This document shows positions 16,778 to 27,105 of a stretch of DNA of 48,006 nt, in pieces; within the stretch, counting starts at the first letter, position 1, and every line of letters starts with the position of its first letter. The stretch comes from a bacterium OL-1. GTDB lineage: Bacteria > Actinomycetota > Coriobacteriia > Coriobacteriales > Atopobiaceae. The stretch lies in assembly GCA_000752675.2 (NCBI GenBank), contig LM994625.1, positions 489-48,494 of the forward strand, written 5' to 3'. A program made the translations under genes and the position numbers. The notes under the pieces were generated by a model. It was not told the DNA's origin. It was given only the letters and a program-made list of their open reading frames with translations, and ran no database searches.

Positions 16778-17960
16778 ACTGGCTGATCCAGGAGTCCAGG
16801 CTCTGCGTGGTGATCACGCCGCTCAGGCAGTGCCGGACGGTGTTGTTCCCCACGTAGATGCCAATGTGGCCATACAGGCGCGCAGCGGCGGAGTAGGGCT
16901 CGGTGGGGACGGCAATGATCATGCCCGGCTTGATGGATGACTTGTCCGAGCTCGAGCAGTACGACCAGTACATGTCGCAAGCGTTGCCGCCAAACGAGCC
17001 CACGCCCGCGTTGGCAAAGACGTTGGAAACCCACGCGGCGCAGTAGCCCGCGCCGGTAGAGCCGGTGCTGTACGTGGCGGAGATGACGGCAGCCTGGGAG
17101 CCGGATGCGCCGGAGACAATCGTAACCGGGCTGCTTGAGCTGCTTGAGCTCCTGCTGGCGGCCATGCGGCGGGCCTCTTCCTGGGCGGCGAGAAGCTCGG
17201 CGTTGCGCTGGTCGATGAGGCTTTGGACGTTGGAGTTGAGCTGGTCGACAAGGGTCTGGGCCTCGTCCTGCTTGGCCTGGACGTCGGCGAGCTGAGACTC
17301 CTGCTCGCTCTTGAGCTGGCTGAGCTGGTCCTTCTGGGACGTGAGGTCGGCCTGCTTGGACTCAAGGGCGGCCTTGTCGTCCTCGAGCTGCGCCTTCTGC
17401 GTCTCGAGGTCCGCCTTGAGGCTCTTGACCTCATCAATCATGGCATTGTCCTGCTCGGACACCTTGTCGAGGTAGTAGATGTTGGACGTGAGCTCCTCGA
17501 ACGACGCCGAGGAGAGCAGCAGGTCGAGGGTGCTGGCATTGCCGGACTTGAACGCAGAGGACATACGCTGGCCCAAGACTTCCTGCTTCTGCTCGATCTC
17601 CTGCTGCTTGGTGTCGATGTCCTTCTGCTTCTCCTCGATGTCTGCCTCTTTGGCGTCGATGTCCGCCTGGGTCTGGTCAATCTGCGCGGAGACGTCATCG
17701 ATCTGGCCGACGGTGTCCGAGAGCTGTGCGGAGAGATCCGATACCTCCTGGCTGATCTGGTCGAGCTGGGACTGCGCGGCATCGGCGTCCGACTGTGCGG
17801 CGTCGATGTCCGACTGAGAGGTGGCGAAGGCGGCGACGGGGCTGGCGAATGCGAGCACACCCGCGCCGATGAGCAGCCTGAAGGCATCCCTGCGCGTGAC
17901 GGTACGCGCGGGAGCGAGTGCGTTGGACGCACGCCGACTGCTGGTGCCGCTGGTCTGCAT
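16722..17960 (-). CDS. secreted coiled-coil cell-wall hydrolase (CHAP/NlpC-P60 type)
   Basis: This 412-residue secreted protein has a Tat-like leader (TVTRRDAFRLLIGAG, then an Ala-rich segment). A long coiled coil of Gln, Asp and Lys heptads spans about residues 48-260. A Ser linker follows, then a C-terminal Cys-His peptidase domain: GAGYCAAWVSN holds the catalytic Cys and YGHIGIYVG the His. The architecture matches PcsB/RipA-like peptidoglycan hydrolases, whose coiled coil holds the enzyme inactive until activated at the division site. AGGAGGCCCC precedes the ATG. It is probably co-transcribed with the overlapping membrane protein, which might be its partner (inference). Confidence 0.88.
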   Translation of the reverse strand: MQTSGTSSRRASNALAPARTVTRRDAFRLLIGAGVLAFASPVAAFATSQSDIDAAQSDADAAQSQLDQISQEVSDLSAQLSDTVGQIDDVSAQIDQTQADIDAKEADIEEKQKDIDTKQQEIEQKQEVLGQRMSSAFKSGNASTLDLLLSSASFEELTSNIYYLDKVSEQDNAMIDEVKSLKADLETQKAQLEDDKAALESKQADLTSQKDQLSQLKSEQESQLADVQAKQDEAQTLVDQLNSNVQSLIDQRNAELLAAQEEARRMAASRSSSSSSSPVTIVSGASGSQAAVISATYSTGSTGAGYCAAWVSNVFANAGVGSFGGNACDMYWSYCSSSDKSSIKPGMIIAVPTEPYSAAARLYGHIGIYVGNNTVRHCLSGVITTQSLDSWISQFGVSATPRWGWLGGVALA

Positions 17961-18092
17961 GGGGCCTCCTAGAGTACGGATGGGTTACGTTAAAGGTCAC
18001 GCATGCCATTCTACCCGTTCACCGCATGACGGACGAAAAACACATGGGGCAGACGGCCAGCGGCCGACGGCACCGCGGCGACCAGCACTTCC

Positions 18093-19145
18093 CTAGCGGT
18101 TCTCGATGCGCGCCACGTTGCTGATCACGATCGAGATGCTGCCGTCCTCCTGGTGCGAGAACTCGATGTAGCCCGGACGCTCGGCCAGCTCGGAGGGAAA
18201 GGCGATCTCCACGCCCGTGTCGGTGCGGATACGATGCGTGCGCGTGAGGCGGTTGGCCGCGCCACGGCGCACCGGCACCTCCTCGGGCAAGTCGCGCTCG
18301 CGGGTGCGCTCCTCGAAGCGCTGCGCCATCTCGGGGTTGTCCTCGAAGACCTCGCGACCCACGTCTGCGGGCTGGATGGCTTCGTCGGTGTCCGCGTGGC
18401 GGGCAAGCGCCGCCTTCGCGCGCGAGACCTCGACCGCCGGCGTGAGGCCGTACTCCTCGGAGAGGTCCTCCACGATGCTCGTGACCTCGTCGATGACCTC
18501 GTGGCTCGACGCCTCCTGCGAGCACTGCAGGAAGAGCTCGGGGATGATCTGGCGTGACTCGCCGGCCACGCTGCGCTCCTTGTCGTGGAAGTCGATGGCG
18601 AGGGTGTCGGCGTCAATGAGGACGTAGGTGTCGACCTTCTGCGTGGGGTTGGGAAGCGTGGCGTCCTGGCGGGCAATCTCGTTGCCGTTCTCGTCTACCT
18701 CGTGGATGAACGCCTGCTTTCTGGGGAGAAGCACCACGGCAAAGAGGCGCGTTCCCTCGGACTCGTAGGCATCCGAGACCTTGTCCTCGTCGGCGTTCTC
18801 GGAGGCGCGCATCTCGCCGGTGTCCGTGAAATCCGCCACGAGGAGGTCGCACTGCTCGAGGTCCTCGGCGCGGCGCAGCTCCTCCCAGAACCACTGGGCT
18901 ATCTGAACGGAGAAGTCCACGAACGGCACCTGGCTGGCAAGGTACTCCTTGAGGCCCGAGGCAAAGTTGCTCTCGGGGGCAAAGGTGCCGTGCTTGCTCT
19001 CGGCGCTCGAGCGGATGCGGCGCAGTCGGCGCGTGACGTAGGAGCGGGTCTGGCGATTGTCGAGGTCGAGCTCGCGCTCGGAGAAGAACGTGCTGCCGCT
19101 CTCGAAGTCAAAGACGTGCAGTATGGCGTGACCGATCCTGAGCAT
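18093..19145 (-). CDS. nucleoid-associated protein, NdpA/NA37-like
   Basis: This 350-residue protein begins MLRIGHAILHVFDFESGSTF, as in the 37-kDa nucleoid-associated family, and has the family-like segments DTYVLIDADTLAIDFHDKE and GYIEFSHQEDGSISIVISN near the C-terminus. Members bind DNA on the nucleoid, and their precise function is poorly known. The start at 19145 is chosen because GAGG lies directly upstream; ATG at 19157 and a longer frame to 19208 are less likely. It is monocistronic. Confidence 0.75.
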   Translation of the reverse strand: MLRIGHAILHVFDFESGSTFFSERELDLDNRQTRSYVTRRLRRIRSSAESKHGTFAPESNFASGLKEYLASQVPFVDFSVQIAQWFWEELRRAEDLEQCDLLVADFTDTGEMRASENADEDKVSDAYESEGTRLFAVVLLPRKQAFIHEVDENGNEIARQDATLPNPTQKVDTYVLIDADTLAIDFHDKERSVAGESRQIIPELFLQCSQEASSHEVIDEVTSIVEDLSEEYGLTPAVEVSRAKAALARHADTDEAIQPADVGREVFEDNPEMAQRFEERTRERDLPEEVPVRRGAANRLTRTHRIRTDTGVEIAFPSELAERPGYIEFSHQEDGSISIVISNVARIENR

Positions 19146-19346
19146 GTGACCTCGCATTCCTTGGGGCGCGGCGGTGCACGCCCCATGCGGGCCCGTCGCG
19201 ACCACCAAGGATACCGCAGGTGGGAAACAGGAGGCCCGCGGCCCAAGCGGAATGGTTAGAAGGTTCTCCGCGAACTTCTCGGTGTTTAGAATGCAGGGGA
19301 AACGCCGGAAGGGCTGTCACGGATGGCTAGTGCTGCAGGCGGAAGT

Positions 19347-19588
19347 GCATCGAACCGCCCTTCGTTACACAAATTCGATCCTCGCTGCGCCGAAGTGCCC
19401 TCCGTTACACATGGTTTTTCGGTCCGACAAAGTAGCGAGGCCCATCTGTATACTATATATGGTATTTGAATGCTCATATTAATCAATATGTTGTAACTGA
19501 TACTCGGGGTCATGCCAAAACTACGTGTAACGTAGGGTAGTTCGGCGCACAAGATTGGCAATTTGTGTAACGAAGGAGGTTTCGATGC
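19347..19588. repeat. locus E: 242-nt inverted-repeat element with paired 40-bp-spaced units
   Basis: The outer arms GCATCGAA (19347) and TTCGATGC (19581) start a ~75-nt imperfect inverted repeat. Each arm contains two CGTTACAC units exactly 40 bp apart: GTTACAC at 19364 and 19404, inverted GTGTAAC at 19525 and 19565. Between them lie matching GCGCCGAA/TTCGGCGC segments. The central ~114 bp are AT-rich (TATACTATATATGG, ATTAATCAATATG). No gene is visible. It resembles a short nonautonomous element or a multi-operator site. Confidence 0.75.
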
Positions 19589-19652
19589 AGGAATGGCCCA
19601 GCCAAGGCCTTAATGCATCGCATCGAGCAAAACGGGCATCAATCGAAGACAC

Positions 19653-19684
19653 AAAAGGGCGGACGCCCTTCCGGGCGCCCGCCC
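19653..19684 (-). terminator. intrinsic terminator, minus strand
   Basis: GGGCG-c-CCGCCC-type arms form an 11-bp stem with one mismatch and a TTCC/GGAA loop, followed on the minus strand by TTTTG. It would end the RNA described at 19653-20075. Confidence 0.75.
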
Positions 19685-20075
19685 ACCTACGTGATACTTT
19701 GGACTCTCCCCCTTAGGGAGGTCGCTCCCGCACGGGATGCGACAAAGGTGATAAGCACGTGCTATCGGTAATGGCTCGCTTGGTGCGAACCCGTTCTCCG
19801 TTCCTCTCGTGGTGTTAGGAACCTGTCTGGGGGTGTCGGTTCTTCACCGACCGGAGAAAAAAGATGCGCCTGCCCTATTTATGATTCACGTCGCTGTCTA
19901 ATCAGCGTATTCGCGGTGCCACCGTATCGACTTTGACGTTGCGAGGGATCTGCCACCGCCTCTGGGGTGAATTCATGCATCCAAAGGCAGGCGCTTGGTT
20001 GAACTCTCGTCACTGCCCATCGGAATGCACCTCCTACCTCGGTCGTCCTTGCTGGGCGACTCCGTTTAGTCACTA
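19653..20075 (-). ncRNA. candidate structured RNA with a T-box-like motif and no downstream gene
   Basis: On the minus strand ACGGTGGCACCGCG (19912-19925) differs at one base from the T-box consensus AGGGTGGNACCGCG. Upstream, GAATTCACC could be a specifier-like segment (TTC, Phe), but I cannot draw a convincing Stem I. A perfect 9-bp helix (GCGCCTGCC at 19994-19986 with GGCAGGCGC at 19874-19866) closes the domain and is followed at once by six T, and the terminator at 19653-19684 lies further down. A TATAAAG box near 20070 could start it. The next gene on this strand is the nucleoid protein, not a tRNA ligase or amino-acid gene. It may be an orphan T-box or an unknown RNA. Confidence 0.4.
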
Positions 20076-20084
20076 TCTTTATAG

Positions 20085-20359
20085 CCAATCCGGGAGGCGT
20101 TAAACCCCTCGAGGCGCACCTGTGCCGCAGACGGTCCTCTATCGTCCGCGACGGACGCAGCCGTGCAGAAGCATTCCAGAGATGGGATACTTAGCAATTG
20201 GTGTGAGAATGGGGAAGTCACCCCCCAATCCCAGCTGAAACTTTCGCTCGGGCAAGATTATGGTGCCCGAGAAAGCCGTTCATACGCAATGGCCGCGGGA
20301 ACGCTCCTTCGGGCGTCAAGGCGGCACAAAAGCAGGCGCTTCGTTCAGATTCCAGTGGA
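20085..20359. other. gene-free spacer with minor hairpins
   Basis: I see no gene. CTTTCGCTCGGGCA pairs imperfectly with TGCCCGAGAAAG (20238-20273), and CGCTCC/GGGCG flank TTC near 20303. These may belong to the 3' region of ligA or to a short RNA. Confidence 0.4.
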
Positions 20360-20400
20360 AAGCTCCCCCTGAGATTGCAGATGACGCCCAGGGGGAGCTT
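20360..20400 (-). terminator. hairpin downstream of ligA
   Basis: A perfect 11-bp stem (AAGCTCCCCCT with AGGGGGAGCTT) with a 19-nt loop lies 30 bases past the ligA stop. Only TTTCC-like bases follow on the minus strand, so termination is probably partial, or the hairpin serves as a 3' stabiliser. Confidence 0.55.
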
Positions 20401-20430
20401 AAGCAACCGGTGGAGATACCGCCGAATGGC

Positions 20431-22686
<2,256 letters not shown>

Positions 22687-22723
22687 TCACCAAGCAAGGG
22701 TAGCGCAAACGGAGGACGAAAAT

Positions 22724-22751
22724 GGGGCCGCACCGAGAAGGGCGCGGCCCC
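22724..22751 (-). terminator. terminator of the ROK kinase gene
   Basis: GGGGCCGC and GCGGCCCC arms are followed on the minus strand by ATTTTC, 26 bases past the stop of the ROK gene. Confidence 0.7.
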
Positions 22752-22777
22752 GATAACGTGCCGAGAAACTCGTGCCC

Positions 22778-23659
22778 CTAGGCGCCGGCGGCCTCCAGCG
22801 CGCGACGGCCCAGTTCGATGCAGCCAAGGACGCCCTGGTCGCCCTGGCAGCCGGCCTCCACGATGTAGGAGTCGATGTCTGCCAGCTCGGGAGTCACGAG
22901 ATAGCCGTTCAGGTTCTCGAAGACCTTCTTGCGCACCAGCGGGAAGAGCTGGGTCTGCTTCATCACGCCGCCGCCGAGCACGATGCGCTGAGGCGAGTAG
23001 CACAGCACGTAGGTGGCAATGCCCTCGGCCAGGTAGGTGCTCTCAAGGTCCCATACCTCCGGGCGGTCAGCCAGCTCGAAGCCCTTCTTGCCCCAACGGT
23101 GCTCGATCGAGGGCCCAGCTGCCAGGCCCTCAAAGCAGCGGTCGTGGTACGGGCACACGCAGTTGCCCTCGTCACCCGGCTGGACCTCAAGCAGGATGTG
23201 GCCAGCCTCGGGGTGCAGCATGCCGTGCAGGAGCTGCCCGCTCACCATGACGCCCACGCCAATGCCCGTGCCAACCGTGAGGTAGATCACGGTGTCGAGC
23301 CCCTTGCACGATCCGTACGTGACCTAGCCCAGGCAGGCAACGTTGACGTCAGTGTCGTAGCCCATGGGGATGTCCAGCGGCCTAAAGGCACTCAGGAAGT
23401 CGAAGTGACGCCACGCGGTCTTGGGCGTCTCGAGGATCTTGCCGTAGCTGGGCAGCGCGGGGTTCACACCTGTGGGACCAAAGGCGCCAATGCCAAGCGC
23501 GTCGACATTGTGCGAGCCAAACCACTCCACCATGCGGTCGACGCAGTCATGCGGGCCCTGGGTAGGGATCTCCTCGCGCTCGAGGACCTCTCCCTCGGGC
23601 GTCCCCACGGAGAGGACTATCTTGGTTCCGCCAGCCTCAAGCGCGCCAATCCTTGCCAT
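22778..23659 (-). pseudogene. ROK-family sugar kinase (fructokinase-like), interrupted by an in-frame TAG
   Basis: Two reading frames in the same phase form one 293-codon ROK kinase. The N-terminal part (from ATG 23659: MARIGALEAGGTKIVLSVG) has the ATP-binding motif and ends YDTDVNVACLG. A TAG at 23326-23324 follows, then the frame continues VTYGSCKGLDTV into YLTVGTGIGVGV, HPEAGHILLEV and the zinc-binding CVCPYHDRCFEGLAAGP. Related kinases normally have Glu at the stop position (CLGEVTYG), so GAG to TAG is the simplest explanation. It could be a recent pseudogene, a sequencing error, or a readthrough case. The rest is intact, including the C-terminal GGGVMKQ. ROK fructokinases phosphorylate fructose or related hexoses. 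Confidence 0.88.
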
Positions 23660-23732
23660 GCCATCCCCCGTTCGTCCGCCGACAGGCGCATCCCGGGCGT
23701 CTGCCAAGCTAGACATATCTGCATTACAGAAT

Positions 23733-23766
23733 AAGGGCCTCGCGGCGGAATACCAGCGAGACCCTT
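23733..23766 (-). terminator. hairpin terminator after copA
   Basis: AAGGGTCTCGC pairs with GCGAGGCCCTT (one mismatch) and is followed on the minus strand by ATTCTG, ~50 bases past the copA stop. Confidence 0.55.
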
Positions 23767-23818
23767 GAACGGCATGAACTTACTGCCGAGAAACACCACA
23801 TGTGCGCGACGCGATGTG

Positions 23819-24025
23819 CTACGCCACCGTTGCCTCGTAGCCGGCATCCTTCACGGCAGCGACAAGTGCCTCATCGGTGACCTCGGGCGCCGCCTCGACC
23901 ACGGCGTCCTTGTCTGCAAGCGAGACCTTGACCGAGCTCACGCCCGGGACGCCCTCGAGGGCCTTGGTCACGTGGGCAACGCAGTGCTCGCACATCATGC
24001 CCTCGACGTTAAGTTTCTTCTCCAT
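23819..24025 (-). CDS. possible internally initiated CopZ-like copper chaperone (3' end of copA)
   Basis: Inside copA, in the same frame, ATG at 24025 is preceded by GAGAGGAGC at ideal spacing. The 68 residues from there ([15 protein letters not shown] to GYEATVA) are exactly one free-standing heavy-metal-associated domain, the size of CopZ. A ribosome site in the linker suggests that a separate chaperone is also made, or that copA and copZ were once separate genes and fused by loss of a stop codon. Both forms may coexist. Free CopZ delivers Cu(I) to CopA and CsoR in other Gram-positive bacteria. Confidence 0.5.
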   Translation of the reverse strand: MEKKLNVEGMMCEHCVAHVTKALEGVPGVSSVKVSLADKDAVVEAAPEVTDEALVAAVKDAGYEATVA

Positions 24026-26449
24026 CTTGTTGCTCCTCTCGTTAGTGGCCGCACCAGCGGCGGCCGCATTCCTGACATCGGCCGTGGCTGCGTCATCACG
24101 CTCCGCGACGGCCGGAATTACCTTGGTGTCAACAGGCGCAACGTTATCCTCGTTGGCCTGGTTGGGCTTCCAGGCAAAGAGCCTGAGCGCGTTCGATACC
24201 ACAAACACGGACGAGAAGCCCATTGCCGCCGCCCCTACCATGGGGTTGAGCGTCACGCCCAGGGGCGAGAGCACGCCCATGGCCACGGGGATGCAGATCG
24301 CGTTGTAGAACAGCGCCCAGAACAGGTTCTGCCGGATGTCGCGCATGGTGGCGTGGCTCAGCTCGATTGCGGTGGCAACGTCTGCCGGGTCGGAGTGCAT
24401 GAGCACCACGTCTGCCGAGCTGATGGCAACGTCGGTGCCGGCGCCAATGGCAATACCCACGTCGGCGCGGGCAAGCGCAGGGGCGTCGTTGATGCCGTCA
24501 CCCACCATAGCCACCTTGTGGCCCTGGCCCTGCAGCTCACGGACCTTCTGCTCCTTCTGGCTTGGAAGCACGCCGGCCACGACCTCGTCGACGCCCACCT
24601 GACGTGCCACGGCCTCGGCGGTCTTGGCCTGGTCGCCCGTGAGCATGATGGTGCGCACGCCCATGCGACGTAGACGTGCCACGGCCGAGGCGGAGGTCTC
24701 CTTCACCACGTCCGCCACGCCGAGAAGTCCCAGCGCACGGCCACCGAGCGCAAAGTAGAGCGGCGTCTTTGCCTGGGCCGCAAGCTCGTCTGCCTGCGGG
24801 GCGAGCGCCGAGACGTCCACGCCAGCGGACGCCATGAGGCGGGCGTTGCCTGCGATGGCGGGAGCGCCGTCGACCTGGGCACGCACTCCACCGCCGGCGA
24901 CCTGCTCGAACCCTGCGGAGTCCACGTCCTTATCAGCGCCTGCATGTGTCTCGTCCACGTAGTCGCAGATGGCCTGCGCAAGCGGGTGCTCGCTCTTGCG
25001 CTCGAGCGCGGCGGCAACGCGCGCAAGCTCGACCTCGTCCACGCCGGCAGCCAGGCGCACGTCGGTCACGCGCGGCTTGCCCTCGGTGATGGTGCCAGTC
25101 TTGTCGAGCACTACGGTGTCCAGATCGCAGGCGCCCTCCAGGGCCTCGGCGCTCTTGATGAGGATGCCCACCTTGGCGCCGCGCTCCGTGCCCACCATGA
25201 TGGCCGTGGGCGTGGCCAGGCCAAGCGCGCAGGGGCACGAGATAACCAGCACCGAGACGGCATGGTTGAACGCGGTTGCAAAGTCACCAGGGGCAAAGAT
25301 GGCAATCCAGCCCAGGAAGGTAACGGCCGCTATCGCCATGACCACCGGGACAAAGACGCCGGCGATCTTGTCGGCCTGACGCTCGATGGGCGCCTTGGAG
25401 CTGGTGGCCTCGTCCACGAGGCGGATGATGCTTGCAAGCGCCGTGTCATCACCAACGGCCGTGGCCTCCATGGCGAACCAGCCGCGCTGGCTCACGGTGG
25501 CACCGGTCACGCGGTCGCCCACGCCCTTCTCGGCAGGAACCGGCTCGCCGGTGATGGCGGACTCGTCGATCGAGGCGGAACCCTCGCGAATGATGCCGTC
25601 GACCGGTACGGACTCCCCGGCACGCACCACCACAATGTCTCCCACGCGCACCTCGTCGGTAGGCACCTCGACCTCCTGGCCGTTACGACGCACGCGCGCC
25701 GTCTTGGGCGCAAGGTCCATGAGTGCGCTGATGGCAGAGGTCGTCTTGCCCTTGGCACGGGCCTCGAAGTACTTGCCCAGCGTGATGAGCACAAGGATGG
25801 TGCCGGCCGAGTCAAAGTACAGCGAGTGCATCATGGCGTAGTGGGCGCTCTCGAGGTCCATGGCACCAAGTGCCAGCGCCATCTGGTAGACCCCCACCAG
25901 GCTGTAGGCGTAGCTCGCCGCAGACCCAATGGCGATGAGCGAGTCCATGTTTGGCGAGAGGTGCGAGAGGGTCTTAAACCCCATGACAAAGTAGCTGCGG
26001 TTGACAAAGAGCACGCAGGTGGCGAGAAGGAGCTGCGTCACCGCGGAGGCCATCATACCCTGCATGCCGGCAAGGCCGGGAACCTCCGGCCAGCCAAGCA
26101 TGGGACCCATGGCCAGGTAGAAGAGGGGCACGCCAAAGACGATGGACCAGATGAGCTGCTTCTTCTTGGCCTCGATCGCCTTCTGGGCGCCCTCCCTGGG
26201 GTCGACGAACGAGCTGTGCGAGGCGGTGCCGCTTGCCTCCTGCCGCGGAGACGCGCCATAGCCTTCCTTCTCGATGGCCGCGACCACAGCCTGCGCGGTC
26301 CTGGGGTTGCCGTCGTAGTCGAGCTCCATCGAGTTCTTGAGCAGGTTGACGTTTGCCTCGCTGACGCCGGGCACGCCCGAGGCGGCCTTTCCAACCCGTG
26401 CCGAGCAGGCCGCGCAGGTCATGCCCGTGATGTCGAACGGTTGCTTCAT
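23819..26449 (-). CDS. copA: copper-exporting P1B ATPase CopA with fused C-terminal CopZ-like domain
   Basis: This 876-residue pump exports Cu(I) from the cytosol. Order: N-terminal heavy-metal domain ([13 protein letters not shown]), eight membrane helices, actuator motif ITGEPVP, metal-binding [10 protein letters not shown] in helix 6, phosphorylation DKTGTITEG, nucleotide-domain SEHPLAQAI, and [12 protein letters not shown]. Helix 7-8 residues YN and MGFSSVFVV match Cu pumps. Unusually, after the last helix an Ala/Asp-rich linker leads to a second metal domain (VEGMMCEHC) of 68 residues, which looks like a complete CopZ chaperone. The ATG at 26449 follows GAAGGGA; the longer frame to 26593 runs over csoR and is not used. 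It lies 73 bases past csoR in the same orientation. Confidence 0.95.
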   Translation of the reverse strand: MKQPFDITGMTCAACSARVGKAASGVPGVSEANVNLLKNSMELDYDGNPRTAQAVVAAIEKEGYGASPRQEASGTASHSSFVDPREGAQKAIEAKKKQLIWSIVFGVPLFYLAMGPMLGWPEVPGLAGMQGMMASAVTQLLLATCVLFVNRSYFVMGFKTLSHLSPNMDSLIAIGSAASYAYSLVGVYQMALALGAMDLESAHYAMMHSLYFDSAGTILVLITLGKYFEARAKGKTTSAISALMDLAPKTARVRRNGQEVEVPTDEVRVGDIVVVRAGESVPVDGIIREGSASIDESAITGEPVPAEKGVGDRVTGATVSQRGWFAMEATAVGDDTALASIIRLVDEATSSKAPIERQADKIAGVFVPVVMAIAAVTFLGWIAIFAPGDFATAFNHAVSVLVISCPCALGLATPTAIMVGTERGAKVGILIKSAEALEGACDLDTVVLDKTGTITEGKPRVTDVRLAAGVDEVELARVAAALERKSEHPLAQAICDYVDETHAGADKDVDSAGFEQVAGGGVRAQVDGAPAIAGNARLMASAGVDVSALAPQADELAAQAKTPLYFALGGRALGLLGVADVVKETSASAVARLRRMGVRTIMLTGDQAKTAEAVARQVGVDEVVAGVLPSQKEQKVRELQGQGHKVAMVGDGINDAPALARADVGIAIGAGTDVAISSADVVLMHSDPADVATAIELSHATMRDIRQNLFWALFYNAICIPVAMGVLSPLGVTLNPMVGAAAMGFSSVFVVSNALRLFAWKPNQANEDNVAPVDTKVIPAVAERDDAATADVRNAAAAGAATNERSNKMEKKLNVEGMMCEHCVAHVTKALEGVPGVSSVKVSLADKDAVVEAAPEVTDEALVAAVKDAGYEATVA

Positions 26450-26522
26450 AGTGCATGTTCCCTTCGCTGTTGCGTCCCTGGGAGCAGGGAGGTGCAGTGC
26501 TTGGCCCCGCGGTGGGCGGGAC

Positions 26523-26876
26523 TCACATGAACTTCTTGAAGAGGCGCATGACCTCGTCGACAACCTCGGTGTCACCCGCCTGGATGCGCTCAACCACGCA
26601 GGTCTCGAGATGGTCCCGCATGACCTCGCGGCTCACAGCCTTCACTGCGGACTCCACCGCCGCAAGCTGAGTCAGGACGTCTCCGCAGTAGCGGTCCTCC
26701 TCGACCATGGCCTTGACGCCGTTGAGCTGCCCGATTGCGCGGTTGATGCGGCAGGTGACATCGTGCTTGAGCTCCTCGGAGCGGGGCGTCTGCTTCATGT
26801 GAACACACGTCTCGGCGCTTGTCCCGGCGGATTTCTCAGCGCATTTCTCGGAGCCGTTCTGCGCGGTTGTCTCCAT
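26523..26876 (-). CDS. csoR: copper-sensing repressor CsoR
   Basis: This 117-residue all-helical repressor of the CsoR/RcnR family leaves DNA on Cu(I) binding. The Cu ligands are visible: Cys in [10 protein letters not shown], and His and Cys in [10 protein letters not shown]. The basic [18 protein letters not shown] helix is the DNA-binding face. An N-terminal Cys-containing tail (about 25 residues) is longer than usual. ATG at 26876 follows AAGGAAGG; an inner ATG at 26798 lacks a ribosome site. It is first in the operon csoR-copA. Confidence 0.93.
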   Translation of the reverse strand: METTAQNGSEKCAEKSAGTSAETCVHMKQTPRSEELKHDVTCRINRAIGQLNGVKAMVEEDRYCGDVLTQLAAVESAVKAVSREVMRDHLETCVVERIQAGDTEVVDEVMRLFKKFM

Positions 26877-26940
26877 GCTGGCCTTCCTTCCTGTACGTGC
26901 TGGGGGATAGATACTCCCCTGGGGCATCTTTCGTTACGAC

Positions 26941-26969
26941 AGGATATACCCCTTTAGGGTACTAGTCAA
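26941..26969 (-). promoter_or_regulatory. csoR-copA promoter with CsoR operator in the spacer
   Basis: On the minus strand TTGACT (26969-26964) and TATCCT (26946-26941) are 17 bp apart. The whole spacer is the pseudo-palindrome TACCCTAAAGGGGTA, matching the GC-rich TACCC-n-GGGTA form of known CsoR sites. A bound repressor would block RNA polymerase directly. Confidence 0.8.
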
Positions 26970-26992
26970 ACGAGAATAGCGGGATTGCGGCC

Positions 26993-27060
26993 GCTACACA
27001 TTCGGACGCCGATTGTGTATCGACCTGCACGGGTCACATGTTCGGACCCGAATGTGTAGC
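26993..27060. repeat. element D: tandem palindromes with 40-bp period
   Basis: This 68-nt element starts GCTACACATTCGG and ends CCGAATGTGTAGC. It is two palindromes in tandem, each TACACATTCGG / CCGAATGTGTA with small changes. TTCGGAC recurs exactly 40 bp apart (27001 and 27041). The linker holds GACCTGC, the complement of the GCAGGTC part of the family B core. Confidence 0.7.
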
Positions 27061-27105
27061 GCACGTACCGCCGGCGTCCCCAACTCCCGCGCGGCCCAAA
27101 CCGTC

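Noticed and set aside
19653-20075. tmRNA, RNase P RNA or SRP RNA
   Set aside because: I looked for the conserved cores of each (tmRNA acceptor end, GAGGAAAGUCC, GGAAGGAAGCAGCC) and found none.
19879-20088. 69-codon minus-strand frame
   Set aside because: No family resemblance and no ribosome site; it overlaps the candidate structured RNA and its helix.
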